52,843 bases of DNA from Lachnospiraceae bacterium (GTDB lineage Bacteria; Bacillota; Clostridia; Lachnospirales; Lachnospiraceae): contig JAAUZV010000012.1 in the NCBI GenBank assembly GCA_014804425.1, positions 223,469 through 276,311 on the forward strand, given 5' to 3'. The translations under genes and the position numbers were made by a program. Positions 40,918 through 49,262 of the stretch are shown in pieces. Positions within the stretch are counted from its first letter, which is position 1; every line of letters begins with the position of its first letter. The notes beneath the pieces are model-generated. The model did not search any database and was not told where the DNA came from. It worked only from the letters and a program-made list of their open reading frames with translations.

Positions 40918-42405
40918 ATGTATTATCCCACACTGGAGGAGGCGGAACGGATCGTTCAGAGCGAAGACTATCGGGCGATTCCGATCAGCATGGAGATCTA
41001 TTCGGACAGCAGAACGCCGATCGAGGTGCTTCGGAGCTTAAAAAAGGTCAGCAGGCATTGTTATATTTTGGAAAGCGTGGAGCAGACAAGAAGGTGGGGA
41101 CGCTATACCTTTCTTGGATATGAACCGCGGCTGGAAATTTCCTGCCTGAATCATCAGATGACGATCAAAAGCGGTATCACGCAGACCAAGGAGGTTTCGC
41201 ATCCCGGCGCTTATATCAGGGAGATTTTAGCTCAGTACAAAAGCCCGCGGCTGAAGGGACTGCCGCCGTTTACCGGGGGATTGGTCGGATATTTTTCCTA
41301 TGATTATATCAAGTACAGTGAGCCGACCCTAAAGCTTGGCGCAAAGGACTGCGAGGGATTCCGCGATGTGGATCTTATGCTGTTTGATAAGGTGATCGCG
41401 TTTGATAATCTCAGGCAGAAGATCATTTTGATCGTGAATGCAAAGACGGACGACTTAGAGACGGCGTATCCCCGCGCTATCCGTGAGCTGAAGGAGATGG
41501 CGGCGCTTGTGCGGGGCGGGGAGAAGGCGGCGGTCATACCGCTTAGGCTGACCTCGGAGTATCGTTATCTTTTTTCAAAAGAAGAATATTGTGAGATGGT
41601 GGATAAGGCAAAGAATCATATCCGCGAGGGCGATATTTTTCAGGTTGTGCTCTCGAACCGCGTGGAGGCGGACATGGAAGGGAGCCTGTTTGATGCCTAC
41701 CGCGTGCTGAGGACGACGAACCCGTCGCCGTATATGTTTTATTTTTCCAGTGATGATATCGAGATCGCGGGTGCGTCGCCGGAGACGCTTGTGAAGCTGG
41801 AGGACGGGAAGCTTTATACCTACCCGCTTGCGGGAACAAGGCCGCGCGGGGCAACGCCGGAAGAAGATGAGGCGCTGGAGAAAGAGCTGCTTGCGGATGA
41901 AAAAGAACGATCCGAGCACAATATGCTCGTCGATCTGGGCAGGAATGATATCGGAAAGATCAGTAAGATCGGCAGCGTCAAGGTGGAGCAGTATATGAAC
42001 ATCGAGCGTTACTCCCATGTCATGCATATCGGGTCTACCGTATCCGGCATGGAGAGGGACGACAAGGATGCGCTTGACGCGGTGGACGCGATCCTGCCGG
42101 CGGGGACGCTTTCGGGAGCGCCGAAGCTGCGCGCCTGTGAGATCATCAACGAGCTGGAGGATAATAAGCGCGGCATTTACGGCGGAGCAATCGGCTATCT
42201 GGATTTTACGGGCAATATGGACACCTGTATCGGCATCCGACTGGCGTTTGCCAAAAACGGAAAGGTGTTTATCCGAAGCGGCGCGGGTATTGTAGCGGAC
42301 AGTGTTCCCGAGAACGAATATCAGGAGTGTATCAACAAGGCGAAAGCGGTCATGCAGGCGATAGAGACGGCGAAAGGAGGAATCGATCATGATATTGCTG
42401 ATTGA
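40918..42405 (+). CDS. trpE: Anthranilate synthase component I
   Basis: This 495-residue enzyme converts chorismate with ammonia to anthranilate. The tryptophan feedback site ILESVEQ is present near residue 51. The chorismate-binding domain has VVLSNRVEADMEGSLFDAYR, PSPYMFYF, GASPETLV, LAGTRPRG, HNMLVDLGRNDIGK and LPAGTLSGAPK, all family hallmarks. AAAAGGAGG lies seven bases before ATG 40918; another ATG at 40911 is out of frame and too close to that site. The last 17 bases overlap trpG. It is first in trpEGDCBA and is controlled by the T-box. Confidence 0.96.
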   Translation: MYYPTLEEAERIVQSEDYRAIPISMEIYSDSRTPIEVLRSLKKVSRHCYILESVEQTRRWGRYTFLGYEPRLEISCLNHQMTIKSGITQTKEVSHPGAYIREILAQYKSPRLKGLPPFTGGLVGYFSYDYIKYSEPTLKLGAKDCEGFRDVDLMLFDKVIAFDNLRQKIILIVNAKTDDLETAYPRAIRELKEMAALVRGGEKAAVIPLRLTSEYRYLFSKEEYCEMVDKAKNHIREGDIFQVVLSNRVEADMEGSLFDAYRVLRTTNPSPYMFYFSSDDIEIAGASPETLVKLEDGKLYTYPLAGTRPRGATPEEDEALEKELLADEKERSEHNMLVDLGRNDIGKISKIGSVKVEQYMNIERYSHVMHIGSTVSGMERDDKDALDAVDAILPAGTLSGAPKLRACEIINELEDNKRGIYGGAIGYLDFTGNMDTCIGIRLAFAKNGKVFIRSGAGIVADSVPENEYQECINKAKAVMQAIETAKGGIDHDIAD

Positions 42406-42961
42406 TAATTACGACAGCTTTTCCTACAATCTGTATCAGCTGATCGGCGCGGTGTGCGAAAATATCCGCGTGATCCGAAACGACGAGATGAGCGTATCGG
42501 AGATCGAGGCGCTTTCCCCGCAGCTCATCGTGCTCTCGCCGGGACCGGGAAAACCGGCGGATGCGGGCGTCTGTGTGGAGGTTGTGAAGCAGCTTGCGGG
42601 CAAAATCCCGATCTTTGGGGTCTGCCTCGGACATCAGGTCATCTGTGAGGCGTTCGGCGCGACCGTTACCTATGCAAAAGAACTGATGCACGGGAAGACG
42701 AGCGTGGTCACCGTGGACACGGACAGCGTTCTGTTTGCGGGATTTCCGAAGGAGTGTAAGGTGGCGCGCTATCATTCGCTTGCCGCGGATCGCGCAACCA
42801 TCCCGCCGGAACTGAAAATAACGGCGCAGACGGACGATGCGCAGGTGATGGCGGTCGAGCATGTGCGTTATCCCGTTTACGGCGTGCAGTTTCATCCCGA
42901 GTCGGTCCTGACAGAATCAGGGCTTGAAATGATAAAGAATTTATATAAGAGCTTAGATTGA
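42389..42961 (+). CDS. trpG: Anthranilate synthase glutamine amidotransferase component II
   Basis: This 190-residue class I amidotransferase supplies ammonia to TrpE. The triad is C79 (GVCLGHQ), H169 and E171 (FHPES). The start overlaps trpE by 17 bases, so the two subunits are made in step. LSPGPGKP and HGKTS also fit the family. The gene is separate, not fused to trpD as in some bacteria. A hairpin-rich spacer of 131 bases separates it from trpD. Confidence 0.96.
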   Translation: MILLIDNYDSFSYNLYQLIGAVCENIRVIRNDEMSVSEIEALSPQLIVLSPGPGKPADAGVCVEVVKQLAGKIPIFGVCLGHQVICEAFGATVTYAKELMHGKTSVVTVDTDSVLFAGFPKECKVARYHSLAADRATIPPELKITAQTDDAQVMAVEHVRYPVYGVQFHPESVLTESGLEMIKNLYKSLD

Positions 42962-42963
42962 AA

Positions 42964-43033
42964 AATCATTTGTGCTGACGTCCAAATTCGCAAAGCGAAC
43001 TTGTTCGCTTTGGTGTTGGCAGCATGGATGATT
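42964..43033. repeat. Extended imperfect hairpin between trpG and trpD
   Basis: AATCAT...TGCTG pairs with CAGCA...ATGATT, enclosing AAAGCGAAC-TT-GTTCGCTTT. The structure spans most of the spacer and has no T tract, so it should not terminate transcription. It may protect or process the mRNA. Confidence 0.5.
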
Positions 43034-43092
43034 AATATAAAAAAATATGTACATTAAAAATAAGAAGGCGATCAGGCGAAAGGAGAACAACC

Positions 43093-44103
43093 ATGATTAA
43101 AGAAGCAATCTTACAATTAGCAAAAAAAGAGGACATCGGTTATGATACGGCGAAGGCGGTCATGAACGAGATCATGAGCGGAGAGGCGAGCGAGGTGCAA
43201 AAGAGTGCGTATTTGACAGCGCTCAGCATGAAGGGCGAGACGATCGAGGAGATCACGGGATCGGCGGAGGAAATGAGAAACCACTGCACGAGACTGCTTC
43301 ATGACATGGATGTGCTTGAGATCGTCGGAACGGGCGGCGATGGATCCAATTCCTTCAATATTTCTACGACCTCAGCGATCGTGATCGCCGCGGCGGGCGT
43401 TCCGGTGGCAAAGCACGGAAACAGGGCGGCGAGCAGTAAGTGCGGCGCTGCGGACGTGTTAGAGGCGCTCGGCGTGAATATCATGATCCCGCCGGCAAAG
43501 AGCGCGCAGCTCTTAAAGGAGATCGGAATCTGCTTCTTATTTGCACAGAATTATCATATTTCGATGAAGCATGTCGGACCCATCCGCAAGGAGCTGGGAA
43601 TCCGCACGATCTTTAATATTTTGGGGCCGCTGGCGAATCCGGCGGGCGCGAATATGCAGGTGATGGGCGTGTATGAAGAAGCGCTTGTGGAGCCGCTTGC
43701 ACATGTGCTCTGTAATCTCGGCGTGATAAACGCGCTTGTTGTTTACGGACAGGATAAGCTTGATGAGATTTCGATGGCGGCGCCGACGACGGTATGCGAG
43801 GTGCGCGGCAATTCCTACAAGACTTACACGATCACGCCCGAGCAGTTCGGCTTTACAACCTGTGACAAGGAGGCGCTTTTAGGCGGAACGCCTGCGGAAA
43901 ACGCGGTGATCACGCGTGCGATCTTAGACGGTACGGAAACGGGCGCAAAGCGCGGCGCGGTACTGATGAACGCGGGCGCGGGATTGTTTGTTGCAGGGAA
44001 AGCGGCGGATATGGCCGGCGGCGTTGCGCTGGCAGCTGAGATGATCGACAGCGGGAAGGCGTACCGCAAGCTTGAGGAGTTTGCGGCGCGCTCAAATGAG
44101 TAA
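43093..44103 (+). CDS. trpD: Anthranilate phosphoribosyltransferase
   Basis: This 336-residue enzyme joins anthranilate to phosphoribosyl pyrophosphate. It has [17 protein letters not shown] (the PRPP-binding glycine loop), [43 protein letters not shown] and [13 protein letters not shown], the standard set of the family. AAAGGAGAACAACC precedes ATG 43093. The enzyme is free-standing. Length is typical, and nothing unusual is seen. Confidence 0.96.
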   Translation: MIKEAILQLAKKEDIGYDTAKAVMNEIMSGEASEVQKSAYLTALSMKGETIEEITGSAEEMRNHCTRLLHDMDVLEIVGTGGDGSNSFNISTTSAIVIAAAGVPVAKHGNRAASSKCGAADVLEALGVNIMIPPAKSAQLLKEIGICFLFAQNYHISMKHVGPIRKELGIRTIFNILGPLANPAGANMQVMGVYEEALVEPLAHVLCNLGVINALVVYGQDKLDEISMAAPTTVCEVRGNSYKTYTITPEQFGFTTCDKEALLGGTPAENAVITRAILDGTETGAKRGAVLMNAGAGLFVAGKAADMAGGVALAAEMIDSGKAYRKLEEFAARSNE

Positions 44104-44182
44104 CGCGTGTTTGTGACGGAACGGGAATGAGGAAGGGCTTTGCGGCAGCAGGGCATACGGGATATAAAGCGAGGGCAAAACG

Positions 44183-44965
44183 ATGATTTTAGATGAAATA
44201 GCGGAACGGACGAGGGAGCGGATCGCACAGCGCAAAAAGGATAAGCCGCTTGAAAAGTTGAAAGAACAGGCAGAGCAGCTTCCGGCGGACACGGGCTTTC
44301 CGTTTACGAAGGCGCTGCGCGGGGAGGAGCTGCAATTTATCTGCGAAGTGAAAAAAGCATCCCCGTCGAAGGGCTTGATCGCGGAACAGTTTCCTTATAT
44401 AGAGATCGCACGGGAATATGAGCAGGCGGGAGCCGCGGCAATTTCCGTACTGACGGAACCGTTCTATTTTCAGGGGAGCAACGAGTATTTAAGGGAAATC
44501 GCGCAGACGGTAAACATTCCGGTGCTGCGCAAAGACTTTACGGTGGATGAGTACATGATCTATGAGGCGAAGGTGCTCGGCGCAAGCGCAGTGCTGTTGA
44601 TTTGCGCCATCCTAAATGACGATGAGCTGAACCGTTATCATGCGCTGGCGACATCGCTCGGGCTTTCGGCGCTCGTGGAAGTACATGACGAGGAGGAGGC
44701 GCGCCGCGCGCTTCGGACAGGCGCGAAGATCATCGGCGTCAACAACCGGAATCTCAAGGATTTTACGGTGGACATTTCCAATTCGTTACGGATTCGTCCG
44801 ATGATACCGCAGGAGGTTGTTTTTGTTTCCGAGAGCGGCATGAAGACAGGAGCGGATATTCAGGCGCTCCGTGAAAACGGAACGGACGCGGTGCTGATCG
44901 GGGAAACGTTGATGAGAAGTCCGGATAAGAGAGAGGCGATCGCAAAGCTGCGCGCGGGCATGTGA
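44183..44965 (+). CDS. trpC: Indole-3-glycerol phosphate synthase
   Basis: This 260-residue TIM barrel closes the indole ring. It has EVKKASPSKGLI (catalytic Lys and the phosphate loop), YEQAGAAAISVLTEPFYFQG, VLRKDFTVDEYMIYEAK, INNRNLKDF as GVNNRNLKDFTVD, and VSESGMKTGADI near the end. It is not fused to TrpF. The gene is 80 bases after trpD. Only 32 bases separate it from trpB, and no trpF is in between or elsewhere in the window. Confidence 0.96.
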   Translation: MILDEIAERTRERIAQRKKDKPLEKLKEQAEQLPADTGFPFTKALRGEELQFICEVKKASPSKGLIAEQFPYIEIAREYEQAGAAAISVLTEPFYFQGSNEYLREIAQTVNIPVLRKDFTVDEYMIYEAKVLGASAVLLICAILNDDELNRYHALATSLGLSALVEVHDEEEARRALRTGAKIIGVNNRNLKDFTVDISNSLRIRPMIPQEVVFVSESGMKTGADIQALRENGTDAVLIGETLMRSPDKREAIAKLRAGM

Positions 44966-44997
44966 GATGTGTACAGGCAGAAAGGAAACGGTGAAAC

Positions 44998-46182
44998 ATG
45001 AGTAAAGGAAGATACGGAATCTATGGCGGTCAGTATATCGGCGAGACGCTGATGAACGAGATCATTCATTTGGAAGAACAATATGAATTTTATAAAAACG
45101 ATGCCGCATTTTTAAGCGAGCTAGATGAGCTGATGCGCAATTACGCGGGGCGGCCGTCATTGCTCTACTATGCGGAACGGATGACGGAGGACTTAGGCGG
45201 CGCAAAGATCTACTTGAAGCGCGAGGACTTAAACCATACCGGCTCCCACAAGATCAATAACGTTTTAGGGCAGGTGTTGATGGCAAAAAAAATGGGCAAG
45301 ACGCGCGTGATCGCAGAGACGGGCGCGGGACAGCACGGCGTGGCGACGGCGACAGCGGCGGCATTGCTTGGCTTAGAATGCGAGGTGTTCATGGGAAAAG
45401 AGGACACGATCAGGCAGGCGCTCAATGTATACCGCATGGAGCTTTTAGGAGCAAAGGTTCATGCCGTGACGACCGGAACCATGACGTTAAAGGATGCCGT
45501 CAACGCGGCGATGATGGAGTGGAGCGCGCGCATGGAGGATACGCATTATGTACTCGGCTCCGTGATGGGTCCCCATCCGTTCCCGATGATGGTGCGGGAT
45601 TTCCAAAGCGTGATCGGAAAGGAGACCAAAGAGCAGATGCTTGCGCGTGAGGGAAAGCTTCCGGCGGCGGTCGTCGCGTGTGTGGGCGGCGGAAGCAATT
45701 CAATGGGAATGTTTCATCCTTTTATTGAGGACAAAGAAGTGAAGCTGATTGGCTGTGAGGCAGCAGGCAAAGGCGTGGATACCGAGCTGCATGCCGCGAC
45801 GATCGCAAAGGGTTCGCTCGGTGTCTTCCATGGAATGAAATCTCTTTTCTGCCAAAACGAGCAGGGGCAGATCGCGCCGGTTTATTCCATATCGGCGGGC
45901 TTAGACTATCCGGGCATCGGACCCGAGCACGCATATCTGCATGACAGCGGCAGAGCACAGTATGTACCGGTAACGGACGATGAGGCGGTGGATGCGTTTG
46001 AATATCTGGCGCGGACGGAGGGGATTATCTGCGCCATTGAGAGCGCGCATGCCGTTGCGCATGTGAGAAAGATCGCAAAGGATTATGATAAGGACGACTG
46101 CATCGTGATCTGTCTTTCGGGACGTGGGGACAAGGACGTTGCGGCGATCGCAAGATACAGGGGGGTGGATATTCATGAGTAA
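44998..46182 (+). CDS. trpB: Tryptophan synthase beta subunit
   Basis: This 394-residue PLP enzyme joins indole with serine. It has the pyridoxal Lys in [13 protein letters not shown] (about residue 87), [24 protein letters not shown] as the cofactor phosphate loop ([15 protein letters not shown]), and a C-terminal CLSGRGDKD. Its length and pattern fit the TrpB1 type that pairs with TrpA. AGAAAGGAAACGG precedes ATG 44998. The end overlaps trpA by eight bases. Confidence 0.96.
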   Translation: MSKGRYGIYGGQYIGETLMNEIIHLEEQYEFYKNDAAFLSELDELMRNYAGRPSLLYYAERMTEDLGGAKIYLKREDLNHTGSHKINNVLGQVLMAKKMGKTRVIAETGAGQHGVATATAAALLGLECEVFMGKEDTIRQALNVYRMELLGAKVHAVTTGTMTLKDAVNAAMMEWSARMEDTHYVLGSVMGPHPFPMMVRDFQSVIGKETKEQMLAREGKLPAAVVACVGGGSNSMGMFHPFIEDKEVKLIGCEAAGKGVDTELHAATIAKGSLGVFHGMKSLFCQNEQGQIAPVYSISAGLDYPGIGPEHAYLHDSGRAQYVPVTDDEAVDAFEYLARTEGIICAIESAHAVAHVRKIAKDYDKDDCIVICLSGRGDKDVAAIARYRGVDIHE

Positions 46183-46951
46183 GATCGCACAGGCATTTGC
46201 AAACGGAAAAGCATTTATCCCGTTTCTGACGGCGGGAGATCCGACTGCGGATAAAACCGTGGAGTTCATTTTGGAGATGGTGCGGGCGGGTGCGGACTTG
46301 ATCGAGATCGGCATTCCGTTTTCCGACCCGACCGCTGAGGGGGAGGTCATACAGAACGCGAATGTCCGCGCCTTAAAAGCGGGTATCACGACGGACGGCG
46401 TGTTTGAGATCGTGCGGCAGGTGCGCCAAAAGACGCAGATACCGATTGTTTTTTTGACGTATCTGAATCCCGTATTCCATTACGGCTACGACGCGTTCCT
46501 TGCGCGCTGCAGGGAGCTTGGCGTGGACGGGATCATCTGCCCGGACTTACCGTATGAGGAGAAAAAAGAATTATCCGACGTGGCGGCGGGCTATGATGTG
46601 GATATCATTTCGCTGATCGCGCCGACTTCCGAGGAGCGGATTCAGATGATCGCGCGCGAGGCGACGGGGTACATTTATCTCATTTCTTCGAAGGGCGTTA
46701 CGGGCGTGCGAAGCGAGATTACGACCGACATTGGGAAAATGGCAGATAGCGTCCGTGAGGTGACGAAGGTGCCGTGCGCGGTCGGCTTCGGCATCAGTAC
46801 GCCCGAGCAGGCGGCGGAAATGGCGGGGAAATCGGATGGCGCGATCGTGGGAAGCGCCATCGTAAAGATGATTGCGCAGTACAAAGAGGCAGCAGGCGAG
46901 CATGTCTATGAATATGTCAAAAAGATGAAGGATGCGCTGAGGGATATCTAA
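46175..46951 (+). CDS. trpA: Tryptophan synthase alpha subunit
   Basis: This 258-residue TIM barrel releases indole from indole-glycerol phosphate and passes it to TrpB. It begins at ATG 46175, overlapping trpB by eight bases. [10 protein letters not shown] carries the catalytic Glu. The second acidic position, usually ADG in PFSDPLADG, is AEG here ([11 protein letters not shown]), that is Glu for Asp. [14 protein letters not shown] and [11 protein letters not shown] also match. It is the last gene of the operon, followed by a strong terminator. An upstream in-frame start at 46124 would be wholly inside trpB and is not supported. Confidence 0.95.
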   Translation: MSKIAQAFANGKAFIPFLTAGDPTADKTVEFILEMVRAGADLIEIGIPFSDPTAEGEVIQNANVRALKAGITTDGVFEIVRQVRQKTQIPIVFLTYLNPVFHYGYDAFLARCRELGVDGIICPDLPYEEKKELSDVAAGYDVDIISLIAPTSEERIQMIAREATGYIYLISSKGVTGVRSEITTDIGKMADSVREVTKVPCAVGFGISTPEQAAEMAGKSDGAIVGSAIVKMIAQYKEAAGEHVYEYVKKMKDALRDI

Positions 46952-46968
46952 CTTGATAGCGCTTCATG

Positions 46969-47001
46969 AAAAAACCCACTGGTATATCCGGTGGGTTTTT
47001 G
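46969..47001 (+). terminator. Terminator of the trp operon
   Basis: AAAAACCCACTGG and CCGGTGGGTTTTT pair around TATAT, followed by T residues. The stem has 15 or more pairs with one G-T wobble. It lies 18 bases past the trpA stop. Confidence 0.92.
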
Positions 47002-47090
47002 TGATTGTGAAGTTCTTCGTTTGGAATTATGATAAAGGCATGGATGCAGACAAAGTTTTCAGAAGAAAAATAAAAAATTTGAATTTTTAT

Positions 47091-47118
47091 TGTAACGAAA
47101 GTGCGCTTTGATTGTCTA
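47091..47118 (+). promoter_or_regulatory. Possible ECF-sigma promoter of the sigma/anti-sigma operon
   Basis: TGTAAC (47091-47096) and TGTCTA (47113-47118) are spaced by 16 bases. The -35 box matches ECF promoters of the SigX/SigW kind. It lies 25 bases before GTG 47143, the start of an ECF sigma gene, which suggests autoregulation. Confidence 0.45.
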
Positions 47119-47142
47119 ACCCATGAGAGCGAGGTGATAAAC

Positions 47143-47625
47143 GTGGATTTTGACGGACTGTATCAGACCTATTATATGAGCGTGTATTCCTATGTCATGA
47201 CAATTGTAAAAAGCGCGCATTTGGCGGAGGAGATCACACAGCAGACTTTTTATCAGGCGCTGCGCGGTCTGTCTGAATTTAACGGAAAGTCCGGTCAGTT
47301 CACATGGCTCTGCGCGATCGCGAAGAACACGGCGTATAATGAGTTAAAAAGGCAGTCCCGCTTTCGGACGGAATTATCGGAAGAGGAGCTGCCTGCGGCG
47401 GAGGGCGTGGAACATAAAGCGGAGGAAGAGGTTCTGACGCTTCGCATTCATCAGGTTCTGCACGAGATGGAGGAGCCATACAAGGAAGTCTTCCAGCTTC
47501 GTGTATTTGGGGAATTGTCTTTTGCGAAGATCGGTATGATCTTCGGAAAAACGGAGAATTGGGCAAGAGTAACTTATCATCGTGCAAAATGTAAGCTACA
47601 GGAAAGGGTGAATGACAATGAATGA
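47143..47625 (+). CDS. ECF-type RNA polymerase sigma factor
   Basis: This 160-residue protein has sigma region 2 (DFDGLYQTYYMSVYSYVMTI, then HLAEEITQQTFYQALRGL, with WLCAIAKNTAYNELKR) and region 4 (LHEMEEPYKEVFQLRVFGEL, then SFAKIGMIFGKTENWARVTY and HRAKCKLQE). I chose GTG 47143 because GAGGTGAT lies five bases upstream and the likely promoter overlaps an earlier GTG at 47101. It is directly coupled to a zinc-finger anti-sigma gene by a 14-base overlap. The pair probably senses envelope or peptide stress. Confidence 0.88.
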   Translation: MDFDGLYQTYYMSVYSYVMTIVKSAHLAEEITQQTFYQALRGLSEFNGKSGQFTWLCAIAKNTAYNELKRQSRFRTELSEEELPAAEGVEHKAEEEVLTLRIHQVLHEMEEPYKEVFQLRVFGELSFAKIGMIFGKTENWARVTYHRAKCKLQERVNDNE

Positions 47626-48658
47626 TAAAAAATATCCATGCGGTCTGGTGCGGGATTTGCTGCCTCTTTATCGTGATCATGTGTGCGGCGAGGAAAGCCG
47701 CCGGATCGTGGAGGAGCATTTGCAGGAATGCGGCGAGTGTACGCGGCTGTCTAAACAGATGGAGGACGGCAGCGTAGAGCGCCTGCTGAAACAGGAGGCG
47801 GGTGACGTATTAGAGCATCACAGAAAAAAAGAAAAGCGTGCTGCCGTGACAGCGGGGATGATCACGTCGGGAATCCTGATGATCCCGGTGATCGTGTGCT
47901 TTATCTGCAATCTGGCGACGGGACATGCGCTTGACTGGTTTTTTATCGTGTTGACGGCGCTGCTCGTCGTCGCGAGCATTACGGTGGTGCCGATGCTTGC
48001 AAACGGCCGCCGTTTTTCCAAAACAATCCTCAGTTTTACGGGAGCGCTGTTGGTGCTGCTGCTCACCTGCTGTATTTATACGCGGGGGAGTTGGTTTCTT
48101 GTGGCGGCGGTACCCGTGGTTTTCGGGCTGTCCGTGATTTTTTTACCGTTTATCGTAAGGCAGATGCCGCTGCCGGAGCCGTTCTGTCATCAGAAAGGAA
48201 TGATCGTGATGCTGTGGGATACTCTGTGGCTTTACGGTATCATCATCGTATGCGGATTTTACGGCGGCGGTGCGTATTACTGGCGTAATGCACTTCTGAT
48301 CACGTCATGGTGCCTGCTGCTTCCGTGGGCAATCTTTGTGACGGCGCGGTTCATAAAATGCCATCCACTTACGAAAGCGGGGATGATCCTTGTGATCATC
48401 GGGTGTTTCAACGGAACCATAAATGATGTGATCACGCAGATCATATTGCCGAAAGGCACCATGTATGCCCCTTCTTTCGTGCGGGCTGTCACGCGGGGGA
48501 GTCTGATCGACTGGTCGAGCCCGCAGAGCCGCGACGATACGATCATTCTACTGACAATGATCGGATTCGTAACGGTCGGGGCAATCTGCATTGCGGCAGG
48601 TATTGCATGCCGCAGGGGAAAGAAGCATGGAGAAGCGGCAGGGGGAAACGCTGATTAA
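47612..48658 (+). CDS. Zinc-finger anti-sigma factor with multi-pass membrane domain
   Basis: This 348-residue protein has an N-terminal zinc-binding anti-sigma domain: PCGLVRDLLPLYRDHVCGEE, then HLQECGEC (H36, C40, C43). About eight hydrophobic segments follow between residues 85 and 335. It starts at ATG 47612 after AGGAAAGGG, overlapping the sigma gene by 14 bases. It should hold the ECF factor at the membrane until a signal arrives. The long membrane part is larger than in most anti-sigma factors and could itself sense the signal. Confidence 0.85.
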   Translation: MTMNDKKYPCGLVRDLLPLYRDHVCGEESRRIVEEHLQECGECTRLSKQMEDGSVERLLKQEAGDVLEHHRKKEKRAAVTAGMITSGILMIPVIVCFICNLATGHALDWFFIVLTALLVVASITVVPMLANGRRFSKTILSFTGALLVLLLTCCIYTRGSWFLVAAVPVVFGLSVIFLPFIVRQMPLPEPFCHQKGMIVMLWDTLWLYGIIIVCGFYGGGAYYWRNALLITSWCLLLPWAIFVTARFIKCHPLTKAGMILVIIGCFNGTINDVITQIILPKGTMYAPSFVRAVTRGSLIDWSSPQSRDDTIILLTMIGFVTVGAICIAAGIACRRGKKHGEAAGGNAD

Positions 48659-48677
48659 GCAGTGCTTCCTCAGGTTG

Positions 48678-48718
48678 TAAGTGCAGCAGGCGGATACGCT
48701 TGTCTGCACTTATTTTTT
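48678..48718 (+). terminator. Terminator of the sigma/anti-sigma operon
   Basis: TAAGTGCAG pairs with CTGCACTTA around a 17-base loop, followed by TTTTTT. It lies 20 bases after the anti-sigma stop. Confidence 0.8.
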
Positions 48719-48803
48719 GGGGAGGGGCAATAGGAAATTTCGCAGTATGAGAAGAATCGCAAAGCAGATTCTAAAAGAGCATAGTATACTTCAATCATAG
48801 TGC

Positions 48804-48833
48804 TTGACAAATGTAGGAAAAGGGTGTTAATCT
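48804..48833 (+). promoter_or_regulatory. Promoter of the first secreted-protein/lipoprotein cassette
   Basis: TTGACA and TAATCT are spaced by 18 bases. TTGACAA-nn-GTAGGA is shared with the promoter of the second cassette, so the regulatory region was duplicated with the genes. Confidence 0.65.
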
Positions 48834-48846
48834 TAGAATGTAGTTT

Positions 48847-49052
48847 GAGCCACTTGTAAATGAATTTGTGAAAAGGAGGATGACTATGGGTAAAATCAAG
48901 AAAATGGTACTGGGAATTGCTTTGGCAATGTGCGTATTCGGAGGCAGCGTGGGCACGTGCTATGCGGCGTCAAGCAGCATCGAGGTGAACATCAGTGCGA
49001 CGAGAGCGTATGGAAAATTTGTGTATGGGGAGGCGGGACATCGGATTAAAGT
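48847..49052 (+). repeat. Duplicated leader and 5' part, copy 1
   Basis: This stretch is nearly identical to 50531-50735. It covers a leader element with CACTTGTAAATGAATTTGTG, the signal peptide codons and the first part of the mature protein. Beyond it the copies diverge quickly. Confidence 0.8.
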
Positions 49053-49248
49053 GACAGTATACTATTCGGAAGAAAATTCAGACGGAATTATGCGAAGCGG
49101 CGAGGTCAGCGATACCCAGTTTGGTAATGTTACAACCGCAGTTGTGTCTAAATCGAATGCGGATGGGTATCAATACTTAGGTGGTTATGCGGTAGGTTAT
49201 GTAGATGGCATAGAGATGGCTGTATCGCCACCGGCATACGCACAATAA
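48886..49248 (+). CDS. Small secreted protein, copy 1
   Basis: This 120-residue protein starts at ATG 48886 with AAGGAGGA five bases upstream. Residues 1-27 are a clear signal peptide (MGKIKKMVLGIALAMCVFGG onward) with a cleavage site after CYA. The mature part of about 93 residues has an N-terminal half shared with copy 2 (ASSSIEVNI, KFVYGEAGHRIKV) and a C-terminal half that differs. Tyrosine- and Gly-rich beta strands (YQYLGGYAVGYVDGIE) dominate. I do not recognise the family. The next gene, a lipoprotein, starts 14 bases after the stop. Confidence 0.75.
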   Translation: MGKIKKMVLGIALAMCVFGGSVGTCYAASSSIEVNISATRAYGKFVYGEAGHRIKVTVYYSEENSDGIMRSGEVSDTQFGNVTTAVVSKSNADGYQYLGGYAVGYVDGIEMAVSPPAYAQ

Positions 49249-49262
49249 TGAGGAAAGCAAGC

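Noticed and set aside
40911-41123. ATG 40911 as alternative first gene of the trp operon
   Set aside because: It is out of frame with trpE, lies directly on the ribosome site and encodes no known protein.
41575-42390. Minus-strand open frame of 271 codons inside trpE
   Set aside because: trpE on the plus strand has all family motifs; the opposite frame is open only because of codon composition.
46124-46174. Upstream start for trpA
   Set aside because: The extra residues are trpB codons in another frame; ATG 46175 overlaps trpB by eight bases and matches TrpA N-termini.
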